64,000 nt of DNA. It comes from Osedax fenrisi. Its lineage: Eukaryota > Annelida > Polychaeta > Sabellida > Siboglinidae. The DNA lies in assembly GCA_964019155.1 (NCBI GenBank), contig OZ025244.1, forward strand, positions 37,501 through 101,500, read 5' to 3'. Below, piece by piece: positions 1-13,507 of the stretch. The stretch's first letter is position 1, and every line of letters begins with the position of its first letter. The notes beneath the pieces are model-generated. The model was not told where the DNA came from and did not search any database. It worked only from the letters and a program-made list of their open reading frames with translations. Made by a program: the position numbers and the translations under genes.

Positions 1-484
1 TCTAAACGTTGATAATATATCACCAAGAATAATATTAGCCACATTTCAAGGACACCCGGAAACTATAATATACCTTGTGCTATAACCCGACAAATGTTAG
101 CGAATAAAAAAAAGTTGATGGGTTTTACTATTATTTATCATTTAAGATAAATATCGAAGCCTAATCTACTAATAAACTTCATAATGATAAAAGATAAAAT
201 CATAATGCATCATTACAATATCTAATATTATATATAACTAATTCAAGATGAAACAATTTAGATTGAAGCTTGATATATATAATATAATTAATAACCATGT
301 AAAGTATTACTGAAAGATATATATCATAATATATTTTATAATACATGCATATTTTACATGGTCGTTTAAAATATAAAATAATCACTTATCATGTGTTAAC
401 CTCAGTTAACCTGTTAGACCTCAGCTACATTTAGTAGCAGCGGCACTAACATCTATACCCACAGCACAGCACAGACAGGTCAGG

Positions 485-983
<499 letters not shown>

Positions 984-1058
984 GTTACTGCTACTGCTAC
1001 TGCTACTGCTACTACTGCTACTGCTACCTGCCTACTACCCACACTACCTCGCACTAAC

Positions 1059-3914
1059 CAGTAGAGCCTGCTGTCATCACAAAGTTAGGGTTGCCAGCGG
1101 TGATGAGAGATGTTAACAGATGCTGAACGTAAAGGTATGTGTGTTCCCCATAGCATGCCATGTTCTGTGTGTAGGGGCGTAGGGGTGTAGGTGTGTAGGT
1201 GTGTAGGGGTGTAGGTGTGTAGGTGTGTAGGTGTGTAGGGGTGTAGGGGTGTAGGGGCGTAGGTGTGTAGGGGTGTAGGGGTGTAGGTGTGTAGGGGTGT
1301 AGGTGTGTAGGGGTGTAGGGGTGTAGGGGTGTAGGTGTGTATGGTAGTGGTTGGTAGGGCAGCTTTACTATTAGCTGTAAGTTTAATCAAGCTACTGATA
1401 CATATTATATGTATAGTACGTGTGCCTGTATTACATAGGGGGGTTCACACTGAATTTTCATATTGTTTTCATTGGCAAAATTGCCGATGAAAATTGCTTT
1501 GTAATAAAATAAGCATTCACACCAAATCAACTAAAAAAAGATAATTGTATTTACATTTGCTATTATCTTTGAAAACTGGTCAAATTGGTGTTATATATAA
1601 ATGATATCAAATATATACTAATATATACGTATATATATATATATATAAATATATATAACGACCGTAACACGCTGTGTAACTGTAATGATATGCATATTAT
1701 TACTATAATAGCGTGGGACACAGCGTGGTACATACACATTTATAAAATCTTAAATAAAATTTTAATAAAATCTTCCATAATAGTATTCATATATATGTTA
1801 TTTATATAATGCAATAAAAATTAGTAGACTACATATAATAGTTTTTATGATACCTACATTTATATACACCTACCTATCGTGAAATAATTATTCTGAGAAA
1901 ACAGTATTTGAATATATATAAATCACTTTTTATGTTATTTCTAGACTGTTTTCATAAATAATTTGTTTACAGATGATAAAAAATGTTAAATAAAAAAATA
2001 TATTCAGACAAACAAGGTGTGACATCCCCTTAAAGACATGAAACAGAGCAGTTTTTATTGAATAAGACTTGCTCATTGTTGTATATACAAAGAAATACCT
2101 TTTACATCATGATACCAAACTAATGTATTGTGACTATTATGCTTATTAGACTAGTTACTATAAGTCATAGCTGATACACATGTGTTTTGTGTGAGAATTC
2201 TCATTCATTACTAACCTACATTATGTGATGAATAATAGTAATATTTATATTATATATTTACAGAGGCATATCTAAAAAACTCATGATTATACTCTACAAA
2301 GCCCTCATTCTTCCAATAGCTATATACGGGTCAGAGACATGGACAATGAGGCACAAAAGAGATAAATTCCCTGCTGGTTTTGAAATGTAGTGTTTAATAG
2401 CTATCATGGAGTGACAGACTCAGTAATATAGCGTCACTGAACGTAGTTGAAACTATAGAAGAGGTAATTGTGAAAAGACAACTCCGTTGGTTCAGTCATG
2501 TAGCAAGAAGCCGAGATATGATTAATACTAGCTACAAGTTGAACTTCACAAATACAAGACCAAGAGGACGTCCTTTAAAGAGATGGTCGGATGGCATCAG
2601 AGAGAATAGTGGAGTTCCCCTTCTGACCTTGGAAAGAAGGGCAGCAGACCGAGAAGCCTACACAAATCAAGTGTTCGTGTGTGCTGCAAGGGGACACCAA
2701 GTCCTACTAAGTCAGAATATAATTTATATATATAATGTTTTTTTTTGTTATTTTATTTGGTTTAGTCCTTTAATCCCATCCAAGAATTTAGATGAAGTTT
2801 TTTATTTATAACCATATATGGCTCTAATATATTAAATCCATGGTTTTAACGAGAGCTAATCATTTATTTATAAACAATTATATAAGATCACTTCTATATA
2901 TTATTTTAACTTACTTACTTTACTTTAGTCGAGTTCTCACTCGACCAGATCTTGCATTTTTCTTTCCATCTTTCTCTGTCCATCATCAGTATTCTTAATT
3001 CGTCTTCTTCACAGTCGCAGTCATTCTTTAAGATATCTATGAATGTCATGGGTTGTCTCCCTCTGTTTCGTATTCCGTTCTTTGGATTCAATAAAATTAA
3101 GTTATGCGCTAGTTTGTCTGTGTGCCTTATACAATGTCCTGCTAGTCGCAATCTACTTTGTTTTATCACATCGGAGATATTTAGCATTCCAGTTGTGTAT
3201 TGGTGACATTATCTGTCCATGATATATTTGTGGCCATTCTAAGTAACCTGGTATAACAACCATCGATTTGCTTACGTATTGTTGAGTTAATTGTCCAGTA
3301 TTCGCTACCATATAATAATATAGGTTCAATTGTAACCTTGCAATTTCTTATTTTTAGACTGTTTTCCATTTTGGATCCATTTCCAGATTGATTTCATCTT
3401 GTGTATTGCTGACCATGATAAAGCTTTGCGAATTTCAAAATCCTTTTGTGAGCTAGCCATCCATGCCCCCAGATATTTGTAACATTATTAATCATCGTGA
3501 CACCGTTTTCTAGTTTAATGTTCACTATATAATAATATTATTTTAAGACCTATTTTAATGGTCCGGACGGGGCTTGTACCCGTTTCCTACTGCGTGTATG
3601 CCACACAGGCAGTCATATATATATATATATATATATATACGATTGGCGAAAGTATATTCCCTAAGGTTTTGGACTTGATGAACCAACATTCGGAAAGTTG
3701 ATATAATATGGATGTTTGTGCTTAATGAGTTGATTTTTAATTTTAATATTTGAATTTTTACTCTATTTATTATTCTACTATTTCTTATTTTAATTTTATT
3801 CCTATATGATTTTTTTCTCATCACAATCTTAAATGGGTGAAAGATAATATCTGCTTCTTCCTTCACACAGGCAATTACCAAATCTGATTGTATTATTATT
3901 ATATATCTTATTAT

Positions 3915-3984
<70 letters not shown>

Positions 3985-6900
3985 ATATAGTGTGGTTTGA
4001 GTAAGAATGGGTATAAATGAGTTTGTATTATTATTGTTCGCTCTATAATGAATAAGCTAAGGTATAATTGTGGGTATGAATCGTATATAGGTACATATTA
4101 TATTGAGTGAGTTGGAGAGTATTCGCTGAGTTATAGTATTTCATATAACATCGATAGAGATAACAGTGACGATAAACAGCTCTACACCAATCAGCTGAAC
4201 CGAATAGTAATTTTATCACCGAATATTAATTGTATAGACACGCCCCTATAAAGATTGTGGGCGTATCAAGCCTACGAGTATCGTGGCTTTACCATTTGGT
4301 TGTCATAGCGAACGTGTCAACTGTAAATATACTTTGAATAAAGATACCTATTACTTGTAAATCTTGCCTAATTTACAAATAACGTAGAATAGAATCGGGC
4401 ATTATGTAAATAGAATAGTGCATTACACAACATATATATATATATATAACAAATAACAATAACAACAATAACAACAAAAATATATAAGTAAATTAATATT
4501 ATCAATTTGAATCTAGAAATTATGAATATTAACTATAAGTATTGATTACAAAAATGTTAACTCGTATGTTATAAGAGTCAATCAAATACACTATTAGTAA
4601 TACAAAATGGGGCAAATGGATCTATTATCTGGTCGATATTAGAATTTATTTTATTATAATAAAAATATAAATACATATATAAATATGTAGTGTGGTAACT
4701 TAGTGTAAATGTGATGTGCAATATTCGTGATTTAATGTTTTGTAATTGTAAAGAGAGTGTTTGTAACTGAATTCAATAATATATATATATATATATTATT
4801 ATCATTATATATTATACCACAAAGTATTGCATACTCGTCGGTACTCATATAACTGTATATAACTGTATATAACTGTATATGTATATATATATATACACAT
4901 CTATACATATATTATTATATTTCCACAACTCTGCCTTATTCCATATAATTGTTATTGTCAACTATTAGTGATAATCTATCACTATAGAAATAAATATACA
5001 CATTAATTTATTTATTTGCTATTAATTAATTAAATAATTAAATAAAATTAAACCCAACCCATGAATAAAGCTGCAATATCTCTGGAATATGAGGCATAAG
5101 TTATCCTATAAGGGGGATATCACACACCTTGTTTTGGTGAACATTATTTTTTATTTAATATTTTTTTTATATCATATAAAAATATTTTCATGTAAACAAA
5201 TTATTTATGAAAACAGTCTAGAAATAACATAAAAAATGGTTTATATATATTCATTATATATGATATATAATGTATTAATATATATTCAAATGCTGTTTCT
5301 CAGAATAATTATTTCGCGCTATGTAGGTGTGTATAAACGTAGGTATAACAACAACTATTATATATATTCTACTAATTTATATTGCATTATATAAATAAAG
5401 TATATATGAATACTATTTCAGAAGATATTTTCTAAATTTGTAAGTGCATAATTGCAAAAAAATAACAATTTCCATAAAAATTCCGTAAATTAAAAAATTA
5501 AAATGTGTGCATATATATATGTTATATAATATATATTATAAAAATACGTCCTGTAATATCATGTGTATACATTTAATGAATAGAATATAAAAAAAATTAG
5601 CTAAATTCATTAATTGAATGGAATTCTGCGCGCATAGTTTTGTGCAGACCCATTATTTGCTATCTCTATACATAGAGAGGCGGGCGTCGTGTAACATCCC
5701 CATAACAGAAACCACTCTCATTCCAAGAAAAACTCCTAATATGGAAATAGTCTTATTTTGGCCTGCATTCATCTCTTACTATAAAAGCCATCGGGTCACC
5801 ACACTAGAGGTTCAGTACACCATAATCCTTGATATAATACCCCATTATTCTTGCTATAAATAATTACAACCTGACGAGAACTATAATTATGCGTTAACAA
5901 CTTATTACATGCGAGCTTACTTATATGTGGGTACAGCAGGTACATGCGTGTATTGCCATACCGTGAATTCATCGATGAACTGATTGAGGTAGTCGACCTT
6001 GGTGCAGAGTTTAGAGGTCGCGGCGGGGTTGAGTGGTTTAGTTCCCTCACCAGTCAGATATCGAGTAATCTTACTTCCTAGTACAGATGTGAAAACTTCT
6101 AGCTGATGGCAGGCTGTCGATACTGCGGTGATCTCAGATTGATGTCCTAAGTCACATATCAACTGTAGACGACGGGGTCAATAGAGGTCAATAGAGGTCA
6201 ACGCAGGGTTACCATCAGTGATACACTTATTTTTATCGATGGATTAATATTTTATTTAAGCAATATATAGACGAGAGTTTAAGGTTAAAATATTTGTTAG
6301 GGTAATACATATGTTATAAATAAAGAATACTGATATTAGTATAAGTAGTACTATTACTGTATTACTGTAGACGTACTTTGATAGTGAAGTTCAGCATCAG
6401 ACAATCCGGGTATAATGTGGACAATCTATAGAAAAGATCCCTCCAGTTCTTATATTCTATCATAGCGTTTAGCCACGATGGGGTCTATGTGTGTGAGAGG
6501 TGTGTGTTAGAGGTGTGTGAGGTGTGTGTGATGTGTGTGTGAGGTATGTGTGTGTGAGGTGTGTGTGTGAGGTGTGTGTGGTGTGTGTGTGAGGTGTGTG
6601 TGAGGTGAGGTGTGTGAGGTGTGGTGTGTGTGTGTGTGAGGTGTGTGAGAGGTATGTGAGAGGTGTGTGTGGTGTGTGTGTGGTGTGAGGTGTGTGTGTG
6701 TGTGAGGTATGTGAGAGGTGTGTGAGGTGTGTGTGTGTGTGTGTGTGTGTGAGGTATGTGTGGTGTGTGTGTGTGCGCATATCTCATTCAGTACATACAC
6801 TTGTAGCTTTAACCCATACATTTCTCATTATAGTTATGATGCTATTATCAGTGGTATAGTTATAATTAGTTGTATATAGGGTGTTATATGTGGGTGTTGA

Positions 6901-9166
6901 TGTACATTGTGTATAGAAGCGCAGAATTTGCGTCCACTTATGTAGTTGTTTACATCGATAATAGTCTATAATAGCATAGCAATTACCCCAACTATGTTAT
7001 TATACCCGACTATTACTAGTCCTGTTAACCTCTCCTTCATTAGCGAATATTGAGTCTGCCTTCACTGCATCAAAGTGCTTCACGATCATCTCCTTGAGGT
7101 GGTCTTCCACTATTGCCTGAACGTCATTAACATCCACACCTGTATCATACAGTGATAATGCTATTTATAGAGATTAATGCCCCCATATAGAGCTAACTGA
7201 AGGGTGGGGTTAACTAGACCACATGGAGCTAACTGAAGGGTGGGGTTAACTAGACCACATGTAGCTAACACCATAGTAATGGCCACATATAGACCTAACT
7301 GAAGGGTGGGGTTAACTAGACCACATGGAGCTAACTGAAGGATGGGGTTAACTAGACCACATGGAGCTAAAACCATAGTAATGGCCACATATAAACCTAA
7401 CTGAAGGGTGGGGTTAACTAGACCCCATGGAGCTAACCCGCTGTGATGAGAAACTCCGCTAAGAGATTGACCATCTGAGCAAGACCTTTGTAGTTCTCAG
7501 ACAATAGCTTCACACAATCAGTAGGGTCTCCGGCACATTGGAAGAATCTATGTATTGTAGTGGTGGTAGTCAGGGTGGGGGGTGGTAGTGAGGGTGGAGG
7601 GGGGTGGGGTGTGGTAGTGAGGGTGGAGGGGTGTCAGAGTTTATTATAAGCAGATGACAAGTGTGATTCTCATGTGAGAGTGCTTGAAAGTTCATTAATG
7701 GAATGAATGTTATTACTATATTGAGTGTTAGTATTGTAGAGTGTCGTTGTTAGGTTGTGTTCACATGTCACACACAATTACCCAGTGTGGGTAATACATG
7801 TATCATCACGCTATACAATAACCACGCCCAGTTATACCCATATACCCATATGTGGAGGGTATTTAAGAATCGCTCAATACTTCTAACCAAATATTGAATG
7901 CACATTTCATCATTAGCCAATGAGCATGCTAGTATTTATTAGTTACACTTACTAACTTATTTAGTTGCAATACGACAAGCATATTAATGTATTTTTTTTT
8001 ATTTAAATATAACTATTTATAGAATACTTATCAATTAATATTAATGATAACAATTTATGAATACAATCAATGTAATATTGCATTGATGTTTATATACAAA
8101 TATATTAGAGTGGATTCATGATCACCCTCTTCTATTATCTAAAATACACACTTTTTCTGATATATGTATATAACCAATGTTCATATATTAAAATAGTTAT
8201 AATTGTTATTTTATTTCTTGTAATATATGAAAAATTATTTCTTTATAGAAAATGTTGAGAAACCATTAAAATGGTAAGTGCTATAATTTGAAACTAATCA
8301 TGACCTATTACCTATTAAATATGACCTATAGCTAGTGGTGTGTAAGATAAGTTATCCTGCTAGGCTAACTAGCTCTAAGGAAGTACAGTAAGACCTATTA
8401 ACCTAGCTAGTTGACTAGCGACCTATTAACCTAGCTAGTTGACTAGCGACCCCCGGTTCCATGATATAGTCGACGCCCCCAAACATCTGTAGACAGCTGT
8501 CAATCACTTGCTGGGGGTTGTCTTCTATTGGTTCCCCCTCATCTGTAGCGCCGGTAGTGCTGGGTTCAGGCTCCTCGTCAGTATTCTCGTCCATGTTCCA
8601 CTGATTGCGTAATGATTATGTTATTATTATGTAATGATTGTTATGTAATATGCATAGATGTATTACTATCGATATTTTCTAATATCGACAAAATATCAAA
8701 ACAGTTATTTTCTATAGAATATCAATGAATATAGAAAAATTATAATATTTAACAAATAATCAGTGATTAAACGGGCTTGTATTATACCCATAGATTTGTA
8801 TTTTACCTAGATCGATATTGCTATATCTCGATAATTTAACATTCTTCAAAACACCTGGTGATTCGATTTACGTATCCTAAGATGGCTAGCTCTAACATGA
8901 CACATACATTTAATAATAAATGTCAAACAAATAATCATAATTAAATTAAATAACTATAAATATAAATGTTGAAGATAATACCACACAAGCTATCGTAACA
9001 ATTTATAAAATATTAAATACTATTTAATATTTTATAAATTTTTAATTATAATTATTAAAATAAGAATTAATAATTATTTAAATTAAAATTAAATTATACT
9101 TATGAAATAATTACAAACATCAACTTCATTTTCAACTGAATTATCATCTTCTTCGTAATCTGACAT
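1059..9166 (-). CDS. NELFCD: NELFCD (TH1), negative elongation factor subunit C/D, 3'-partial
   Basis: NELF-C/D is a subunit of the NELF complex that holds RNA polymerase II at promoter-proximal pauses in the nucleus. Exons on the minus strand: 9166-9119 (acidic start MSDYEEDD, probable), 8600-8431, 7547-7438, 7139-7030, 6484-6377, 6162-5962 and, tentatively, 1122-1059. All phases join in frame. Diagnostic stretches are DYIMEPG and LLSENY, then KADSIFANEGE, NWRDLFYRL with PDCLMLNFT, and EITAVSTACHQLEVF. They line up with the human protein without gaps across the first five junctions. About 249-270 residues are covered and the remaining C-terminal half should lie left of the window. The first exon is inferred from an acidic ATG exon with a phase-0 gtttgt donor. 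An internal ATG at 8594-8592 could serve instead. The 64-nt exon at 1059 is open in only one frame, and that frame fits the phase, but its similarity is weak. Confidence 0.88.
1168..1345. repeat. GTGTAGG/GGGTGTAG minisatellite
   Basis: Tandem 6-8 bp units GTGTAGGG and GTGTAGGT. G-rich on the plus strand, so C-rich on the sense strand of NELFCD. Confidence 0.9.
1437..2033. mobile_element. Kolobok-like MITE, copy A
   Basis: The right end GTGTGACATCCCCTTAA and the internal block TTATTTCTAGACTGTTTTC match, in reverse orientation, the element at 5107-5705. The left end GGGGGGTTCACACTG is less certain. The end pattern (TTAA next to GGGG) fits a TTAA-targeting family. Confidence 0.5.
2262..2720 (+). 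pseudogene. LINE reverse-transcriptase ORF fragment (C-terminal)
   Basis: Decayed 3' part of a non-LTR retrotransposon ORF2. LPIAIYGSETWTMR (2305-2350) is the post-catalytic region, and KRQLRWFSHVARSRD followed by RPRGRPLKRWSDGIRE (2470-2610) is the typical C-terminal tail. Stops and a frameshift lie between the two parts, so it is inactive. Plus strand, antisense to NELFCD. Confidence 0.7.
2745..2909 (-). mobile_element. SINE copy 1, 3' half (split by a LINE)
   Basis: Body of a tRNA-derived SINE: ATCCCATCCA(A/G)GAATTTAG and TTTAACGAGAGC blocks, shared with 26226-26512 and 31428-31668. It continues at 3537-3613 after a LINE insertion. Confidence 0.7.
2910..3536 (-). mobile_element. 5'-truncated LINE inserted in SINE copy 1
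   Basis: About 627 bp flanked by ATTATTTTAA (2900-2909 and 3537-3546). The minus strand encodes LLYGSEYWTINS and, in another frame, RLRLAGHCIRHTDKLAHNL with RGRQPMTFIDIL: the ORF2 C-terminus, here frameshifted. The 3' tail at the low-coordinate end is an AAGT-type simple repeat, usual for target-primed insertion. Confidence 0.75.
3537..3613 (-). mobile_element. SINE copy 1, tRNA-like head
   Basis: Minus strand reads ACTGCCTGTGTGGC, CAGTAGGAAACGGGTAC, CCCCGTCCGGACC: the tRNA-related 5' head with a decayed B box. Interrupted from its tail by the LINE at 2910-3536. Confidence 0.65.
3919..3980. repeat. (TA)n microsatellite
   Basis: About 60 bp of alternating TA directly left of the probable solo LTR. 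Confidence 0.95.
3981..4432 (+). mobile_element. Probable solo LTR
   Basis: 452 bp beginning TGTTATATAG and ending CACAACA (TG...CA boundaries), with a TATAAAG at about 4249 and AATAAA at about 4336, in the order expected for U3-R-U5. Flanking TA repeats hide any target duplication. No internal retroelement genes are adjacent. Orientation is inferred from the TATA-to-polyA order. Confidence 0.55.
5107..5705. mobile_element. Kolobok-like MITE, copy B
   Basis: Left end GGGGGATATCACACACCTTG and right end GTGTAACATCCCC are inverted repeats. Internal DNA (AAACAGTCTAGAAATAACAT, CAGAATAATTATTTC) is the reverse complement of copy A at 1437-2033. It lies in NELFCD intron 6. Confidence 0.55.
6487..6775. 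repeat. GTGTGAGGT minisatellite abutting NELFCD exon 5
   Basis: About 290 bp of GTGTGAGGTGTGTGTG-type repeats. On the NELFCD sense strand this is CACACCTCACAC, ending 2 bp before the exon at 6484-6377, so the array forms the whole region around the 3' splice site. Confidence 0.92.
7183..7440. repeat. 36-bp minisatellite that includes a NELFCD 5' splice site
   Basis: Six or so copies of a unit of about 36 bp, CATGGAGCTAACTGAAGG followed by GTGGGGTTAACTAGACCA. The copy nearest the exon at 7438-7547 supplies the real donor (minus-strand GTTAGCTCCATG at 7437), and the unit repeats that donor motif through the intron. Confidence 0.88.
7560..7632. repeat. G-rich GGTGGTAGTGAGGGTGGAGG repeat
   Basis: Short degenerate purine-rich tandem repeat just upstream (sense) of NELFCD exon 3. 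C-rich on the sense strand, so it can act as the pyrimidine tract. Confidence 0.75.
8393..8448. repeat. Perfect 28-bp tandem duplication across a NELFCD 5' splice site
   Basis: ACCTATTAACCTAGCTAGTT plus GACTAGCG occurs twice, head to tail, without a mismatch. The copy at 8421-8448 contains the end of the exon at 8600-8431 and its gttaat donor; the copy at 8393-8420 contains an identical second donor at 8402. Confidence 0.95.
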
Positions 9167-9695
9167 ATTAATTTTATATAGTAATTATAATAAACTATAT
9201 AAGATGCATAGGTTTATTATAATAACAATATTTACAATCCTAATATAATTAAAAAATAAAATATTGTAAGAAACCAATACAAAATATACAAATAATAAAT
9301 TTAAATGCAAACCCAAAGATTTTTTTATTTAAATCAATGATTAAGGATAATGATAATAAAAGAAACCAAAGAGAAAATATCAACAACGTATAATATTATA
9401 TTCGTATTATATTGTTCATCCACGAGGATTTATATGATATTAACTATTTTTTTAATGTAATAATAAATATAGTTTTAGCCTGTTATTAGAATTTCACATA
9501 TTGCTGTTATTACTTATTTTAATTCGAATGCATTTTTATTTATCTGAGCCCAATCTATTTTACCGAAAAATTATAGGCGTATTTAAATGAACCAATAATA
9601 TACCAATTATATGATACAATATTATTTATAAATAATTTAAATTTGACATTCATTAGAAATAAATATAAAATTAAAATATAAAATTAAAATATAAA
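9167..9695. promoter_or_regulatory. Divergent intergenic region NELFCD / MRPL20 (candidate bidirectional promoter)
   Basis: 529 bp between the inferred NELFCD start (minus) and the MRPL20 start (plus). It is extremely AT-rich with A/T runs and no GC-rich island. No clear TATA or initiator can be assigned by eye. The two head-to-head genes imply that promoter activity for both lies here. If NELFCD instead starts at 8594, the region extends to about 1.1 kb. Confidence 0.5.
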
Positions 9696-10398
9696 ATGTT
9701 TTTAACATTAGTAAACTATGGAAGACGTTCATTACAAACTAGCCCTGATAAATGGTGGCGTGTACAACATTTCTTAAGATTATCAGCGGTAAATATATTA
9801 TATCATCTAATATATCATATATTTAATATAATTATTATATTAATTTTATTATTATTTATATTTTTAAAATAATTTTAAATAATTTAACATTATTATAATT
9901 ATATAATGATGTTTTGGGTTTCCAATGTAAATAAGAGCGAAAAATTACAAGTTGAGTTATTATAGTCTCAATTTCGGGTGTAATGTTATAAAGCTAAAAA
10001 AAAACAAAGCAGAACAAAACTAACTAAATGGTACCTGGAATAAAGAGACGCGCTGTTTTTAAAATAAGCGACGCAAATGAAAATATCGACGCCCGCAATA
10101 TCCGTTATTTGTTTTCAATGTGTAAGTTCAATAGGCGTGGCTTAAATATTCTCTATCGGGATATATACGTGATATATAACAGGTGCAGATATTCTCTATC
10201 GGGATATATACGTAATATATAACAGGTGCAGATATTCTATATCGGGATATATACGTGATATATAACAGGTGCAGATATCCTCTAGTGGGATATATACGTA
10301 ATATATATTTATAACAGGTATACATATTAATGAAGTGTAACTTATAGTTACATATTATTTATAGAAGATTAACTTTATTGTGTATATGTACTAACTTA

Positions 10399-10495
<97 letters not shown>

Positions 10496-10680
10496 AATAC
10501 AAGAGTATTTGTAGATTAGTATTCAAAACACTAAAGGTGTTATATAACAGGTGCAGATATCCTCTAGTGGGATATATACGTAATATATATTTATAACAGG
10601 TATACATATGAATGAAGTGTAACTTATAGTTACATATTATTTATAGAAGATTAACTTTATTGTGTATATGTACTAACTTA

Positions 10681-10727
<47 letters not shown>

Positions 10728-13427
10728 AATACAAGAGTATTTGTAGATTAGTATTCAAAACACTAAAAAGCCACATTACATCCAACCACATTTTTGGTCC
10801 CACACATATACAGATAAATACACACTAACACATATGTATACTGTACAATGTACAGTGTACATTGTACACTGCACACTGTACAATGTACAATGTATACAAT
10901 GTATATAATGCACACTGTATACACTGTATATAACGCACACTGTATACATGGTGTATATAATGCACACTTAATACACTAGTGTATAGTGTACAGCTGTACA
11001 TTGTACACGGTATATAATGCACACTATATACACTACCTGTACACTGTACAGTGTACAGTGAACGGTGAATAGTGTGCATTATATACGTTGTATAACACTG
11101 TATATCTAATAGGTAACATTAACTGAGCGATAAAAATAACACTAATTCGGTTCATTTATTTACTATCTCCATTACGTTATCTCCATTCGCATTTCCCACA
11201 GCATTTCTATATCATATATCGATGAACATTTACCAGTCATACATAGGTAGTTAATTTTGCCTGATAATGTAAAAATATTAAAATAATTTATATATATATA
11301 TATATATATATAATCTATGAATACGTTATTACAACGTGAACATAAATTATCTATATACATGTCAGTATACTTCATACATAATATATAGTGAGATATAAAA
11401 TAAATCTCAACTGTTATGAATGCATCAATTTAGCTCTGTGGTCGACGGTGACCACCGGTTGTCGACGACCACCACGACTACTCGATGAACTCGTAGTCGT
11501 CGACCATGGCCTATACTGGTGAGTATACCAGTATACTGGTGGGTACCATTGTACCATGCTACTCACCAGTATACTGGTACTTTGGAATATTTTCAAATGT
11601 AACGTGGTTACAATTAAGATTATCATTGGATTATATCGGTTGTCAATCAATAAATTAACTATATAAATAGTGAATATTATAAAGTATAACATTTTTAAAA
11701 TGTCTTTCCCTTGTATAAATTGTAATAACGATGTTGGTGACGATGATGCCGCAGTTAGATGTGATACCTGCAACAATTGGTGTCACATAGATTGTAGTAA
11801 TGATATAACGCACGAAGAATACAATCAGCTAATCGATGGAATAATAGATCTCGTATGGCACTGTACAAGATGTCGTGTAGCAAGCGAGGACATTATTCGA
11901 GCCAATGATCTACCAGCGATACAACAAATAGGGGACATCCTGGAACCCGAGTGTTCGGCACTGATTAATAATGAGCCCAGAACAGATGAGCCTAGATGTT
12001 TCTCTATTTTAATAGGAGCTTCTAACAAAGGTGGAGATATTTTAATAGATCCACAGGAATACTGCTATAGAAAGAAAATAGATAGTCGTCGATCTTATGT
12101 AGATTGGGTATGTCGAAATGCCAGGAAATATAGGTGCAAAGCAGGTTTTCGAGAATTAGGTAATGGAAGATATACTCCGTTACCAGTGACTAAAGAAATG
12201 ATTCAACATATCTGCATAAAAGACAATTTTGCAAGGGAAGCAGAAATCCGCCGCGATTTGAAGAAGCAGGCCGTAGAACAAGTTCACATATCGGCAAATA
12301 GAATAATCGAAAACGCTCTTGTAAAAAAACCACAATTAGTCTATAATATTCCTAAACGAGCTACTCATATACGAATATTAAATAAACATCGACAAGATGA
12401 TCGCCCCTCTAATCCATCTGATTTATCCTTCGTACTCCTTAGAGATAAATTGCCACAGTCCTTTATTGTCCGTGATATAACAATAGGAACATCTCGACAT
12501 ATTATTTTAATTACTATTGCAATGGCCACGATGCTAGGTAACGCCAAGACGTGGTATCTAGATGGTACCTTACGTATAATAAGCCGACCTTTTATTCAAC
12601 TTTTTGGAATTCACGCCTTCGCTACTCATGGTAACTGCACAAAGCAAGTACCGTTAGTGTTTGTTATGATGTCATCACGGAAGCGGGAAGATTACGTTGC
12701 AGTATACAATTCAATAAAGCAATTATTACCGAGGGTTAGTACCATATGTAATATATTATCTTAGACTAATATTTACTATTTTATACTATTATTTGCTTAT
12801 ATAGCCTACACATACATATGTATACATACACGTGTATGTACTACATATATTGACATAACTATTATGGAAACTAAATACACCATGCTCAAATACTCTCTTA
12901 GTAATAAATTTACCCATTCTTGCTTGGGTTATATATATATTGTTATTGTAATGTTATTTCGGTGGAATCATTTCATATCCCGGAACTTAGATTTAGTTTT
13001 CACTTATAACCATATGTCTCTAATGTCACTTCGAAGCCTCTCTCATGTTAAGGCATCCGTGTTTTATATAAGTGAGATATAATCATTTATGTATACACAC
13101 TTATATAATATAAATTCTACATATTATGTTAAGATCTATTAATGGTCTGTAAGATATTCGAACCCATGTCATACTGATTTTGTGTATAAATCCTTATATC
13201 TATAGATGACAACTTAGCCACACAATAAGTAAACATATATATATATATATATATATAGGTACGACGCCGTACTCATATAGTATTATCATTATTATATATA
13301 TATATCTTTATGTTTCATAATTGTACAACTAAACTGAATATTATTAATCTCTTATAAAGTTATACATGTGTTAATCCAATATAGATTATATAGGAATATG
13401 TTGTTGTATTTAGATTTGTTTGTAATT

Positions 13428-13507
<80 letters not shown>

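Noticed and set aside
430..453. Possible further NELFCD exon left of the ACT array
   Set aside because: Following the phase from 1059-1122, the frame hits a stop quickly and there is no recognisable similarity; donor choice would be arbitrary.
6469..6821. Three overlapping His/Thr-rich open frames
   Set aside because: They are the GTGTGAGGT minisatellite read in different frames, inside a NELFCD intron.
10028..10222. 64-codon open frame at the left end of the MULE
   Set aside because: Covers the inverted repeat and subterminal tandem repeat; no similarity to a protein.
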